Of a stretch of DNA of 64,000 nucleotides, positions 20,167-31,584 are shown in pieces. Position numbers and translations under genes: made by a program. The notes below the pieces were generated by a model that was not told the DNA's origin, made no database searches, and worked only from the letters and a program-made list of their open reading frames with translations. This stretch comes from Cordylochernes scorpioides (taxonomy: Eukaryota > Arthropoda > Arachnida > Pseudoscorpiones > Chernetidae), in the NCBI GenBank assembly GCA_030710605.1, contig CP092880.1, forward strand, positions 19,281,791-19,345,790, read 5' to 3'. The first letter of the stretch is position 1, and each line of letters begins with the position of its first letter.

Positions 20167-20175
20167 TATATAAAC
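20167..20175 (+). promoter_or_regulatory. TATA box candidate
   Basis: The sequence tatataaac lies 39-47 bases upstream of the ATG at 20,214. In a very AT-rich setting such matches are frequent, so support is weak and comes from position. Confidence 0.35.
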
Positions 20176-20213
20176 ATTAAAATTGATTTTGATTAGTGAA
20201 TAAAAAAAATAAA

Positions 20214-20942
20214 ATGGCAGATCTTGAAATTCTTTCAGAAATCGATCAAGAAATTAAAGTAGAGGAGACCAATATAGAAGAAGCTAAGAAAGAAGAGACA
20301 AAGAAGAAAGGACTTGAGATAGAAAAGACTGAAGCTGAGAAACCAAAGTCCATGGAAAGTGAAATCAATGTAGAGAGTATTAAGAAAGAAGATCTCAAGG
20401 CAGAAGAGGTTTTAAAAGAAAAACCCAAAGCAGAAGTAGCAAAGGAAGAAGAAGCAAAAGCAGAAAAAGTTGAAGAAGATGTTCCAAAGGCAGAGGAGGC
20501 CATAGATGCTATAGAAGAAGTTCTAAAGGTGGAAGAGGCCATAAAGCAGTTAGAAAATATGCTAAAGGGATTAGAAGTGATTCCAATAGGAGAAGTGGCC
20601 ATAGAAGATTTCACAATAGCAGAAGAGGCCTTAGAGGTAGAAGAAGCCATAGAAGCTACAGAAGATGTTCGAAAGTTAGAAGAGAGCACAGAGGCCATAG
20701 AAAAGTTTCTAAAGATAGCAGAAGAGGCCATAAAGATCATAGAAGAGATTATAAAGGCAGAAGACGACTTCGAAGATATTCCACTCTCAAAAGACACCAT
20801 AGAAGAACCTGAAAACGTCCAGGATGTAGAAAATGAAACTGAAAAAGGCTCGATTCATGAAAAGAAGCATAAAGTCAATTTTTTCATAGAATTCTTAAAC
20901 CTATTAAAAAACCTTTTTGCTGCTGGAGGAAAGGAAAGGTAA
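20214..20942 (+). CDS. Acidic Glu/Lys-rich coiled-coil protein, unknown function
   Basis: An uninterrupted single-exon ORF of 242 residues starting ATGGCAG (context aaaATGG). The protein is dominated by Glu, Lys, Ala and Ile in heptad-like order, with repeated themes such as 'VEEAIEATEDVRKLEES' and 'AEEAIKIIEEIIKAEDD', so it should be mostly helical and coiled-coil. There is no signal peptide or membrane span. The C-terminus differs: 'KVNFFIEFLNLLKNLF' is a short amphipathic hydrophobic helix followed by a glycine and basic tail, a possible membrane or partner anchor. It matches no transposon protein I know. It is followed by ATAAA signals near 20,977 and 21,002. No homolog is recognised, and low complexity makes any family call unsafe. 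It may be a young or fast-evolving host gene. Confidence 0.6.
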   Translation: MADLEILSEIDQEIKVEETNIEEAKKEETKKKGLEIEKTEAEKPKSMESEINVESIKKEDLKAEEVLKEKPKAEVAKEEEAKAEKVEEDVPKAEEAIDAIEEVLKVEEAIKQLENMLKGLEVIPIGEVAIEDFTIAEEALEVEEAIEATEDVRKLEESTEAIEKFLKIAEEAIKIIEEIIKAEDDFEDIPLSKDTIEEPENVQDVENETEKGSIHEKKHKVNFFIEFLNLLKNLFAAGGKER

Positions 20943-21154
20943 ATGTTTAATTAGAAAACTATATATTTATTTTTAGATAATAAAAATGCATATATTTGGA
21001 TTGAATAAAATATATATATGCTTTTTTTATTATCTAAAGATTTAAATATGGATTTTTCTATATTCAGATAGATATATGTGTATTTCGTACTAATAAATAA
21101 TTTTAAGATGTGTTACCTTTTTGTGTAATTCTTTTGCTTTTTATTTTATAATGT

Positions 21155-21898
21155 ACTAGCGGATGTGCCCGGCTTCGCCCGGGTTTTACCCGAGTGAATG
21201 TTTGTCCAACAAACATTTGTTAAAACAATTATCTTTAAACTTATAAAACGTACTCTGCTTCGCCCGGGGTTTTACCCGAGTAAAGGTTTGTCTAACGAAC
21301 ATTTGTTAAAACAATTCTCTAAAAACTTATTTTAAAAAAAAAGAGATATATTTTGATAATTTGAAACTCGTAAATTTGAATCTCGCGATAAAGTGAACAT
21401 TTTTTCCCGATCCCTGTGTGCCGTGTCATCCTGAATTTTGTCTTTCCTAATTTTCTACATTAGAAAATCATAGTTTTATTTAGTGAACATTTTTTCCCGG
21501 TCCCTTGAAAAATACTCGATAAGTTGAATAAAATCAATATTAATTGGTTCCCTCGGTAATTGGAAGTTAAAGGAATAGTATCTTCGCCTTGGAATTGTAT
21601 CATTATTCTTGTCGCAAATAAATTGCCGTGTCATCCTGAGATAATCTTACTTTTGATAAATAATATTTAAGATAACAAACTTAGTGATAAGAAAACTTGT
21701 TATCATCGTCACAATGGGGGCGCTGCTTACGAGTTAAATCTACAAATCTGCAAATAACTCTAAGGATATTCAAGATATTCATGAAATTATTTTTCAAAAA
21801 CCTTCCCGGTGATATACCTAATAATATCCCAAAATTTCACGGCGATTGGATGTATGGTTTTTGAATCTATAGAGTACAGACAGACAGACATTCAATTA
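21155..21898 (+). mobile_element. Second copy of the CCCGG-head dispersed repeat
   Basis: It starts ACTAGCGGATGTGCCCGG, has a second internal 'cttcgcccggggttttacc' head at about 21,258, and ends with 'agacagacagacattcaatt' and (TA)n. It is collinear with 18,754-19,584 but lacks one of the tandem internal units. Confidence 0.65.
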
Positions 21899-21999
21899 TA
21901 TATATATAGTATTCAATTATATATAGTACAAAAGTGATATTGTACTGGGATAAGGTGCATAATATGCATATTCTTAATATGCAAATTGTAAAAAAAAAA

Positions 22000-22070
22000 T
22001 GCATCGGCCGGGAATCGAACCCGGGCCGCCCGCGTGGCAGGCGAGCATTCTACCACTGAACCACCGATGC
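22000..22070 (-). tRNA. tRNA-Gly(GCC)
   Basis: Reverse-complement copy of the tRNA-Gly at 13,741-13,811, 71 nt, with one difference in the T loop (GGTTCGATTCC, the standard B box). All stems pair and an A-run on the plus strand (T-run in sense) gives a polymerase III terminator. The 5' flank in sense ('aaatatggccatttttt') matches the flank at 13,741, and the 3' flank 'acaattt' is shared too. Confidence 0.93.
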
Positions 22071-22071
22071 T

Positions 22072-22334
22072 TTAAAAAATGGCCATATTTAGGTATTCAT
22101 TCCATTCCGGATTAGTCCGCGTAAAAAAAAGTTCTTCAAATGAAAAAAAGAAATAGCCAAAAATACTAATCAAAATGCAGCCGAAAATTTTCCTCAGGTT
22201 TATAAAGAGCGACATGCAAAATTTGGTACCAATTGGTTCAGTAGTTTTTGAGTTTATCGCGAAACAGACAGACAGACAGAAATTGACTTTTATATATATA
22301 AATATATATAGAGATATATAGAGATATAGAGATT
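22072..22334 (+). repeat. Repeat tail with (CAGA)n next to tRNA-Gly
   Basis: The segment contains 'ggtaccaattggttcagtag', 'gcgaaacagacagacagac' and then (TA)n. This has the layout of a LINE/SINE 3' end ('...cagacagacagaaa' plus TA tail). It leads directly into the 32-bp minisatellite. No coding potential. Confidence 0.5.
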
Positions 22335-23185
22335 TACTCTTCATTGTTGGCTTTTTAACTTACATTAATTCTTCATTGTTGGCTTTTTATATTACATTCA
22401 CTTTTCATTGTTGGCTTTTTATCTTACATTCACTCTGTTGGCTTTTTATATTACATTTACTCTTCATTGTTGGCTTTTTATCTTACATTCATTCTTCATT
22501 GTTGGCTTTTTAAATTACATTTACTATTCATTGTTGGCTTTTTATCTTACATTCACTCTTCATTGTTGGCTTTTTATCTTACATTCATTCTTCATTGTTG
22601 GCTTTTTATCTTACATTCACTCTTCATTGTTAGCTTTTTATCTTACATTCATTCTTCATTGTTGGCTTTTTATATTACATTCACTCTTCATTGTTGGCTT
22701 TTTATCTTACATTCACTCTGTTGGCTTTTTATATTACATTTACTCTTCATTGTTGGCTTTTTATCTTACATTCACTCTTCATTGTTGGCTTTTTATATTA
22801 TATTTACTCTTCATTGTTGGCTTTTTATCTTACATTCATTCTTCATTGTTGGCTTTTTATATTATATTTACTCTTCATTGTTGGTTTTTATCTTACATTC
22901 ATTCTTCATTGTTGGCTTTTTATATTACATTTACTATTCATTGTTGGCTTTTTATCTTACATTCACTCTTCATTGTTGGCTTTTTATCTTACTATCATTC
23001 TTCATTGTTGGCTTTTTATCTTACATTAATTCTTCATTGTTGGCTTTTTATATTACATTAACTCTTCATTGTTGGCTTTTTATCTTACATTCACTCTTCA
23101 TTGTTGGCTTTTTAAATTATATTTACTCTTCATTGTTGGCTTTTTATCTTACATTTTTTCTTCATTGTTGGCTTTTTATATTACA
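22335..23185 (+). repeat. 32-bp minisatellite array, about 26 units
   Basis: Tandem units of 32 bp built on 'ttcattgttggctttttat' followed by 'cttacattcactc' or 'attacattcactc'. Two classes alternate (tatctt and tatatt), and a few units are shortened (near 22,435 and 22,720). Because 32 is not a multiple of three and the unit has no stop in some frames, long artificial open frames appear. They are not genes. A short array of the same unit lies at 35,238-35,440. Confidence 0.93.
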
Positions 23186-23849
23186 CTAGACGAATGGCCC
23201 GGGCAACGCCCGGGTTTTACCCGAGTGCGTATATATTTTTAAAACGTTTTAATTCAAATACTATTCGTTACAATTATAAATTGGCGCCATGGATGTCACT
23301 CTTGTGAAACGTCGCGTTCCAAACTGTGTGTTTTTAAAACGTTTTAATTAAAATACTATTCGTTACAATTATAAATTGGCGCCGTGGATGTCTCTCTTGT
23401 GAAACGTCCCGCCCCAAACTGTGTGTGTCTTGAAAATATAAAAATAAAAATGTGAATTTTCATAAAGATTATATCATGTCGATTTTTTTTTTTTTTGCAT
23501 TTCACCTACTAAATCGATAGAGATAATTACATTTGCAACATGAACTTAGGTATATTGACTAAATAGAAAACTGCATAGTAATAAAGATCATTTTTTAAAG
23601 GCACCATATCGTTTTTTTTTTTCAATAAAATCGAAACAAAAATTAACGATAAATAACGATAATTGCCTTAAAAAGAAATTGCCTTAAAAAAAGAAACATT
23701 CGCGGTGATTTTGTCTTGCATTCGTTTATACAATTATTATATACGAATGACCTGGGCAACGCCCGGGTTTTACCCGATTAAATGCTTTTGTTCAAATACT
23801 ATTCGTTACAATTATAAATTGGCGCCGTGGATGTCATTCTTGTATAATA
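23186..23849 (+). repeat. Cluster of CCCGGGCAACGCCCGGG-headed repeat fragments
   Basis: Two heads ('gacgaatggcccgggcaac' at ~23,188 and 'cgaatgacctgggcaacgcc' at ~23,742) are each followed by 'actattcgttacaattataa' and 'attggcgccgtggatgtc' blocks. The latter block is present three times (near 23,262, 23,356 and 23,800), partly in tandem. They look like 5' ends of a non-autonomous LINE-like repeat related to the one at 18,754. Confidence 0.55.
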
Positions 23850-24249
23850 CAGGGTGATCCAAAAGTCCCGCACTATTTTAAAAATTAATAACTCCGCGAA
23901 TATTTGCGCTAGAGCAATGCGGTAAACACCATTGTGTTCAGGATGCAATGGGATTTTTTATGGCAAATAATGAAAAATTCGAAATTGATTTTAGTTACAA
24001 TTTTATTCGCCAGATGGCGCTCTACCAGAATCAGAGATTCAGCGGCCAAATTGTTTGATAAATTGAAAAATATAACTGATCGGCATGTATTTTTCCTTTT
24101 TGAATACCAGGAAAGAACCCTAATAATATCAAATAACAAATTAATAAAACACCACTTCGCCAAAAGTATGAAGAATTGGTTAACGATTTTCAAATACAAT
24201 CAGAGATATGTAAAATAGGCAAATGCAAATTAAAACATGTAGCAAAAAT
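23850..24249 (+). repeat. 400-bp repeat with mariner-like end, inverted partner at 34,659
   Basis: It begins CAGGGTGATCCAAAAGTCCC immediately after a TA, as expected for a Tc1/mariner-type terminus, and ends near 'acatgtagcaaaaa'. It is almost identical to the reverse complement of 34,659-35,057, with two differences noticed in about 400 bp. Both strands contain ~95-residue open stretches with no recognised domain. No second inverted terminus is seen, so each copy is one-ended or truncated. Confidence 0.75.
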
Positions 24250-24836
24250 ATTTATATTTTATATGGGGTTTTGTGAAATAGATTGAATGTTTGAAAAATA
24301 CTGCTGATATCAATACACGAATATTTGATATGGTAATATAGTACCAAAAATTATGATGGCACTACTAATAGGATTTCTTGCTATAAGAAATGTGTAGCTT
24401 CTTGACTAATTGGAGACCCTTGACTATTTAACTGGATATTTGTCATGATCCAACAAATGAAATATAGAGGGGAGTGACAAAATATATTTGTCGTACTTTA
24501 TTCCAAATATCCTATGGGCTTGTCAAATGTTATCATTGTTTATTATACTGTACACAATTTTAAAAAAATGTTTCCTCTCAAATAAAAATAATTTTTAAAT
24601 CGACCTTTTGCGTTGAAAAACGTGGTACTAAAATCATTTTGTATTATTTTTTTTCACAAAATTTCTAAAGTTATTGGTATACAGAAAATAATCCTTATGC
24701 TATTTCTTCTAATGAGCGAAAAGCGAAAACTAAACATAAGGGGAAAAATTGTGTGTACCAGTGTTATTCGAGAAGTTATAACACTCTGGTTTGCACGACA
24801 TAATATGTGAGCAAATGACAAACAAAAAATTACTGT
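24250..24836. other. AT-rich non-coding stretch
   Basis: No gene or recognised repeat is visible between the 400-bp repeat and the transposase remnant. It may be the 3' part of the DNA transposon whose transposase follows on the minus strand. Confidence 0.4.
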
Positions 24837-24984
24837 TCACAAATAAAAAAAGATAGTCAAGATGTGAGGACAGCATTTATTATCCCCATATCCCAACACA
24901 AAGAGCTGCAAAATATTGGTAGATAATATAATACATGGCGGCTTATATAACACATGAGGTAACTGCCTTCTCTCTTGTATTAGG

Positions 24985-25728
24985 TCACAATCCTTGCTCA
25001 ATGTGGCACCCTTCATTCTCAATCACCGCCTGCAGACGATAAATGACAGAATGGACAGCATTAAATAACATATCTGTTGAAATTGATAAAACGTGCCATC
25101 TGATAGAAGCCTTCAACATGGCCAATGTGGTAGGCCAGCATCGATAAACACACGATTTAATGTACCCCCATAAACAAAAATCGCAAGGCGTCAAGTCTGG
25201 TGATCTTGGAGGCCACTGGTATATAAAGTGGCGACTTATCACACGATTTTCACAGAACGTATCCTTCAGCAATTGTTTGGCACCTCGGGAGATATGAGGA
25301 GGTCCTCCATCTTTCATGAATGTTATTTCGCTTAGTGCTTTTGCCCTGCAATATGGGAATACCCTTTTCTCTCAAAAGTTGGACATAACGTTCATCAGTT
25401 ACAAAAACGGTTTTAAAAGTTCTTCCATTGATTTTTCAAAGAAAAATGGCCCAATAATAAAAGAAGTGAACCCACACAAAACTGTAACTCTAGGCTGGTA
25501 AAGTGGCATTTCTGTAAAAATCCTAGGGTTGTCTGTTGCCCAAATGCGGCTGTTTTGAATGTTAAATTCTCCGTTTAGAGAAAAGTGAGCATCATCTGTC
25601 CACAGAACATTCGACAGCCAGTTTTCATCAATATCAATTCGCCGGAAAACCCATGCAGCGAATTCTTGACGCATCTCAAAATCGCCAACTTTCAGCTCGT
25701 GAAATCTTTGAATTTTGTATGGGTACAC
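24985..25728 (-). pseudogene. Tc1/mariner-type (IS630) transposase fragment, frameshifted
   Basis: Two adjoining minus-strand pieces (25,399-25,728 and 24,985-25,317) give the DDE catalytic half of an IS630/Tc1-mariner transposase. The first has 'NVLWTDDAHFSLNGEFN' (first catalytic Asp) and 'PRVTVLCGFTSFIIGPFFF'. The second has 'KDGGPPHISRGAKQLL' (second Asp) and 'QWPPRSPDLTPCDFCLWGY' (third acidic site). A frame change separates them and the N-terminal DNA-binding half is absent, so it is inactive. This transposase family is common in arthropods. It may be the source for the end seen at 23,850, but no intact terminal repeats are visible. Confidence 0.82.
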
Positions 25729-25734
25729 ACAATA

Positions 25735-28218
25735 GAGACATTAAGTGAAGCGTCTTCGGATATCACAATCATACTCGGCGAATTTAACGCCAAAAGTTCA
25801 ATTTGGGGATCACCTGTCCTGGATAACAAAAGTCAGCAGGTTGAGAACATGCTAACAGACCTCGACCTTACACCGTTAAATAACGGAGAGAACACCTATC
25901 TAAGTCCACAGGCACAGAATCCGCAATAGACATCACAGCGATAAATTACAACATCGCACCCACAACACAATGGAAAATCATGAGAGGTGCAATCAGTGAC
26001 CACAGACCAATTTTAACAACCCTAAACTTCAAAATTGAGAACGTCCATTAGAATAAAAGAACATGGAACTTTAGGAAAGCCGACTTGAAAAAAATTCACA
26101 GAAAAGCTTGAAGAACTGTGCAACGAAAAATTGAATTACAGAACGCTTGACAAAAACTTGGAAAAATTCTCTTCGAACATTTCAAAATCTGCAAAAGCAT
26201 CGATACCTAGAGGTAGACGTAAAGACCTGTGGATACCTTACTGGAAGGACCACAACATCGAGGCAGTGATTTCAGAGAGAGAGACAATATCAATGAACTT
26301 CTTAAAAAAATAAAACAGAAGAAAACAGAAAGAACTCATTGAAATTAGTCACAAAATAGAACAAGAAATTTGGAGATGCAAACAAGAAAAATGGCAGAAT
26401 TCTGCGAAAAAATGGATCCAAGAAAGGACAGCCAACACTGGAATATGATTAGAGTGTTAGAGAACAATCAACACCAACACCAATCCTCCAATACTCTAAC
26501 CGATATGTATAGAACAGCGAGAACGAGAACAAACAGATGGCTGACATAATTGCTGAATATCTTTCAAGCACTTCCATACTCAACTATACGAATGAAGACA
26601 GGACTCTAAAAATAATATAAACCAGTTAGTTAAACAAGCAAGAAACTTCCATCAACAAGATATTTTCTCGAGAGACTTCACACTGAATGAGCTAAACTTA
26701 TCAATAAAAAAATCCAAGAGGTCACCAAGAGATAATCTAATCTTTGGTTAAATGATCAAACACTTTAGAAGACAAAGCTAATAATCAGCTCCTACGAATA
26801 CTGAACATTTCATGGCAAACTGGTAAACTACCAAAGAATTGGAAGATATCAATTATAGTGCCAATACTGAAGCCAAACAACGATGCCAAGGAATACAAGA
26901 ACTATCGGCCAATTGCTCTCACCAGCATACTTTGTAAAATACCAGAACGAATTATCCACTCTAGGCTCATAGTCTGGCTCACTAACAATAATAAAATAAA
27001 CCTCTACCAAACTGCCTATAGATCCCAGCACTGTACGACTGATCAACTGTTTTACTTCTGTCAATCAATAATAGATTCTTTCCAGGAAAAACCGCCAAAG
27101 AAGACCACGGCTATATTCCTTGATATGACCTCAGCTTTTGATCGAGTGTGGAGGGAGAAATTACGTGAAAAGCTGCACAACATCGGAGTAAGAGAAAAAC
27201 CTTAATCTGGATTGCAGACTTCTTAAGGGGAAGAAGGTTAAAGGTTCGGGTCAATGGAGAATTTTCCAAGGAAGGAAGAACATGGGCTGGTGTACCTCAG
27301 GGATCTGTGCTCAGTCCTCTACTCTATCTGCTATATATTAACGACATCTATCCTTACCTCACTGAAGACACAAAGGTTGTCTGTTATGCAGATGATATAG
27401 CCATATGGCACACAAGTAGCAGCATAGAAAAATCGTTAAAAATACTGAACACATCAATGAGAGGACTGGAGAAGTGGGCAATGGAACTCCAAATGACCAT
27501 AAACCCAATAAAACCAAACCTATGCGTCTTCTCCACTCACAGGGAAAAGGGCATAAATATAACAAAAAAAAAAGCATAAACAAACAAATGATTGATAAAA
27601 TTAGAAATCCATAATACCTAGGTGTGATACTGCAGTCCTGTATCTTTCAAGTTGGTCTCGAAGACCACGCCATCACCATCTCCTAAGCGGCAAAGTACGC
27701 GATCTACGTATTCATCGTAGATCGCAAAATGCGTGGTGTCGCTGGAGACCCACTGGCGATTCTCCACAAACTCTGCAGCGCTGGAAGAGGCGCCATATTC
27801 ATTGTACATAGTGTATATAATGCATATTATCTTTTTTTAATAGTGCAGACTGTGCATGTATTGACAAGATGTCAACAAAATTATTTTAATTATTATTGAT
27901 GAGGAATTAGAATTTTCAGAACACATAATTAGCACCTCAAATAGAACTATCAGAAAACTAAACATTCTGAGAAGGCTATGTGGAACAAATTGGGGAGCAA
28001 AACCCAGAATTCTCAGAACAACATATACCACCTTAATAAGGCCGATAATGGAATATGCAACACCGGTCTGGGCTCCCTCAAGCTCATCACTAAAAGTAAG
28101 ACTAGACAGTGTTCAAGCAAAAGCGGCCAAAATAATCACTGGTGCTGTTTCATCCATCAACAATGAGAAAATTCAGAGAGAATGTGTTCTAGATCTACTC
28201 GCTCGAAAGCAGAAGACA
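25735..28218 (+). pseudogene. LINE A: endonuclease and reverse transcriptase remnants (plus strand)
   Basis: A decayed plus-strand LINE of the I/Jockey supergroup. Pieces in order: endonuclease 'ITIILGEFNAKSSIWGS' (25,760-25,925), linker, reverse transcriptase 'NDAKEYKNYRPIALTS' and 'AIFLDMTSAFDRVW' (26,858-27,205), 'GVPQGSVLSPLLYLLYIND' with 'VVCYADDIAIWH' (27,290-27,579), and the thumb/C-terminal part 'LIRPIMEYATPVWAPSS' (28,030-28,215). Several frameshifts and stops break it, and about 250 bp of foreign sequence (27,630-27,890) interrupts it. The collinear C-terminal part probably continues at 33,712. Confidence 0.82.
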
Positions 28219-28231
28219 AAATAAAAACAAC

Positions 28232-29640
28232 TTGGATCGGCACTTCAGAAACGAGGAACCAAAGGACGAGATCTCTCTGACCACTTGTGGTTTGGTAGAT
28301 CCGCCCTTTTCTGAGAATGAGGTGAAACTGACGGCTTTCAAGTTCGGGAAAATGAAATCTCCTGGTCCCGAAGGGATCGATAACACGGTCGTGAAAGCCC
28401 TGGTAAGGATGCACCCATCGCTTCTTTCCAGGTTATTCAATAGGTGCCTGGACACTCGTACTTTTCCTGAGGCATGGAAGGTTGCCCGAGTAGTGCTTCT
28501 CGAAAAGTCTGGTAGAAAGGGTAATTCTCCTAATGATTATCGTTTGCTTTCTTTACTAGCGTGTCTAGGTAAGGTCCTGGATAGCCTACTAGCTCAGCGA
28601 CTGAAGCACTGGCTAGAAGGTAATGAGCTCCTTTCCTCTTTCCAACATGGTTTTAGGGAAGGGAAGTCCACAACCACAGCTCTGAACGAGGTGTTAGAGG
28701 GGGTTGAGATGGGCTTAAATAAGGGTGCTTGGGTTCTTTTCGTGGCCCTGGACATTGATGGCGCGTTCAACTCCATGAACTGGAACAAGCTGATGAGAAA
28801 TTTGATGGACATGGGTTGTCCTGATAATTTGTGCAGCTTGGTTCGTGACTTCCTGAGGAATAGACGGATTAGCCTCAGTTTTGGTGGGCGGAAGTTGGAA
28901 AGAAACTGTGCTAGGGGTTGCCCCCAGGGCTCTTGCTGCGGACCTATTCTGTAGAATATCCTGATAAACACCGTTTTCCCGGAGGAGCTCCCTGAGGGAG
29001 CCAGGCTGGTTCTCTATGCTGACGACCAGTTCCTTATTGTTGAGGCTGCTTCGAGAGCGAAGGCTGAGAAGTGTGTTGAAACTTCTCTCCAAATTCTCTC
29101 GAACTGGGCCCATGACTCTGGCCTTAAGTTCAATGTCTCCAAAACTAAAGCCCTCAGCTTTAAGCCTAGGGATATAAGAACTAAAAGGAAAGGGATCAAA
29201 TGGGAACACAAGCCGGCTATCGGGATCGAAGGACGGAGGGTAGCGTTGGTCAATAGGATGACCATCCTGGGGGTGGTCATTGATGACAAGATGGGTTGGC
29301 AATACCAGGCGGAGGAGATGGTGGCGAGAGGCAGGGAGGCGTTGTGCAGGCCTGTCCTGGTTGGCTCTCGACAGGGGGGGGGGAGAAGGAGGGTACTATT
29401 TTTAGGAACCTCTGCCTCTCCTGTGTCGAGCCAATCCTGCTATATGCTTCCAGGGCTTGGTGGCGCCGAAACAGGGATCAGAAGGTGGCATCAACTCTAG
29501 AGAGAGTGCAGAGGACAGCGGCACTCAGAATCACAGGGGGATATCGCAATACCAGCAGTGAGGCCTCATTGGTCCTCGCTGGGCTTATTCCCCTGGGGTT
29601 GAAACTAGAGGAGGAGACCATCAGACAGAAGATCTAAGAG
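28232..29640 (+). pseudogene. Reverse transcriptase of R1-like LINE
   Basis: The first open part (28,232-28,954) holds 'FGKMKSPGPEGIDNTVVK', 'NDYRLLSLLACLGKVLD', 'FVALDIDGAFNSMNW' (motif A) and 'CARGCPQGSCCGPIL' (motif B), ending in TAG at 28,952-28,954. The next part reads 'ARLVLYADDQFLIVE' (motif C) and 'RMTILGVVIDDKMGW', then passes through frame changes including a G8 run near 29,376-29,383. The stop replaces the residue expected in 'GPILWN', so a single substitution may have caused it. The copy is inactive. Confidence 0.82.
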
Positions 29641-29812
29641 AACAGGGAAGATGCCCTGGGACTTGAAGCGGGTGCCCTGGAATGGAAGAGGGACCCAAGA
29701 AAGCCTCCGCAGTGGTTGCCAAAGTGGAATTGGAGTCCTGGAGAGCCGACAGGGATTGGCACGGAGGTTTCACTGATTGTAGTAAGTCTGGAACCAATAC
29801 TAGGCTGGGGTA

Positions 29813-30535
29813 GTGATATACACTAATGGAGAGCTGATCTTCCAAGAAAGTTTAACACTCAGAGTGGACGAATTGGTCTTTTCAGTCGAGCTGGTTGCGA
29901 TCAGGGTAGCCCTCAGAGTGTGTGCCGAGAAGAACTTCAGCCCGGACCGCCTCTATTCAGATTGTATGTCGGCCCTCGTCGCCATCAATCTGGAGAAAGG
30001 GCAACTCGCGCATCAAATAATCCAGGAGCTGGAGATGATGACGCGGGCTCCGGAGCTCCCTTGGTTTAGGAAACACAGCCTCATCGAAGGTAATGAGTTC
30101 GCAGACAGGATCTCTAAGGCAGGATGCGCAAAAGGTAGATCACTGAGGACCACAGTGACCAAGAAAGAAGTTTATAGGAGGATCAGGGGGCACGTCCAGG
30201 ACTTATGTTTGGACAGATTGAGGAACATTGTGAAGGGGAGAGAGTTATTCAATGGGGTAACAACACCCAAGTACCTCTGTAAGGTAATGTCCCACAAACT
30301 CATTAGGGTAGTTCGGGACATGGGCTCTTCCCCAAGTCTCCACAGAATTGAAATTAAGAGCAATCCTGATTGCGTCTGTGGAGAAAGGGATGTGAACGCA
30401 CGCCACTACGTCTTGGATTGTCCAAGGGTAGTGGGTGTGCAGGAAGAGAGAAGGAGGTGGTGGTCTGGGAGGTGGTGTTTCAAGGTACAATGTCCAATCA
30501 CTAGCTTGGATACCGTTACTTGGCTTATGAGTTGA
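29813..30535 (+). pseudogene. RNase H-like and CCHC C-terminal part of R1-like LINE
   Basis: This 240-residue stretch has RNase H features ('VELVAIRVALRVC', 'LYSDCMSALVAI', 'IEGNEFADRISKAG') and near the end a zinc-knuckle motif CVCGERDVNARHYVLDC. This order (RNase H then CCHC) is found in the I, LOA and some R1-related elements. The first catalytic Asp of RNase H would be in 'YTNGEL', where Asn stands for the usual Asp, suggesting inactivity. It ends at 30,535, about 65 bp before the next element. Confidence 0.75.
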
Positions 30536-31254
30536 ACAGAATAGCAGCGAAGGCATGCTTCGCATGCCGGCTTGTGGACCGAAAGGTCTGGGTGGCCATC
30601 TGCTTCTAGGGTATACCAACTTGCTTAGGTGGGATCCTCCAGTTCTTGTGTATTTTGGCTACTGTTTCTATTTCTTTAAAAGTAAGTTTATTTTTCTGTA
30701 GCAAGGGTTCTTTTGTGCCTTTTTTCGCTAGCGCATCAGCAGCTTCATTGCCTTCAATGCTAACATGTAAGAGTATCCATTGAAGGTGAATTTTTGAGGT
30801 ATTGAGAGTTTTTGGAGATAACCAATTATGTTCCTGCTTACTTTGTCTCTAAGTTCCCCTATGTGACTCAAGTGTTGTATGGCACTTCTACTATCAGTAA
30901 GAATCCATATATCGTGATGTTTAATGTTTCTGATGGATTTTAAGACTTCATAGATGGCTATAAGTTCTGATCTGAAGACTGATCAAAATTCTGGGTTTCT
31001 TCTGTTTATTTTCTCAATGCCATTTGTGGTTTTAATGAGAGAGCCACTGCCAGTGTGTCCCAACTCATCTCATCGGTATAGATAGTTATTGCATTTTTAG
31101 GAATTTTATTAATTATTTCTAATGATAATTGTTTTAAGTATTCTGGATTTTGGTATTGTCTGTTGGTGGTTTCATTTAAAGTGGCATTAAAAATAACATT
31201 TTGTTAGTGGTTCGCATGGAGATATTTTTTTCAGCTAAATAATATTTTTCCACT

Positions 31255-31584
31255 TTATATTTTAAAAAATCCATTTCTTTTGGCCAGGTGGAGAGGGCCT
31301 TCTTTTTTGAGTCTTAGATTGGATTCCCAATTAAGTATGTAATTGAAAGTTCTGTGTTTGTTTTCATAACTCTTGATTTTGTTTATATATTTTGGCAGAT
31401 TGTAGCTTATTCTATTCTTTAAGGGCATAATGTCTGCCTCGTAAAGTACAATATCATTAGGGCAGGGTTTTCGAAGACCTGTAATAATTCTAGCTGCACT
31501 TAGTTGTATCCTTTCCAGTGATTTTAGATTTGTTTCAGATGCTGTACCATAGATTTGATATCCATATTCCAGGATAGGTCTCAT
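31255..31584 (-). pseudogene. LINE B reverse transcriptase thumb region
   Basis: A 109-residue open stretch with 'MRPILEYGYQIYGTAS' and 'LERIQLSAARIITGLRK', the conserved region after the reverse transcriptase core in I/Jockey LINEs. Part of LINE B. Confidence 0.72.

Larger units (their letters stand above)
28219..30600 (+). mobile_element. R1-like LINE, 5'-truncated
   Basis: A plus-strand LINE fragment with reverse transcriptase, RNase H-like and CCHC parts. It joins LINE A directly at its 5' side and LINE B at its 3' side. The style 'CPQGSCCGPIL' and 'VLYADDQFLI' is that of the R1/LOA group. It appears to have inserted into LINE A, 5'-truncated. No target duplication could be resolved. Confidence 0.78.

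Noticed and set aside
20246-20800. Serine-rich 184-residue frame on the minus strand
   Set aside because: It is the antisense of the Glu/Lys-rich coiled-coil ORF, where GAA/GAG codons read as Ser/Phe-type codons.
22335-23185. Possible CRISPR-like array
   Set aside because: There are no unique spacers between repeats. Units are contiguous and the DNA is eukaryotic.
22408-23189. Plus-strand frames of 112-240 residues rich in Leu/Phe/Tyr
   Set aside because: They are the 32-bp minisatellite read in successive frames; there is no start context or non-repetitive part.
23934-24218. 94-96 residue frames shared by the two inverted 400-bp repeats
   Set aside because: Near-identical because the DNA is duplicated. 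They occur on both strands, have no domain and are probably chance.
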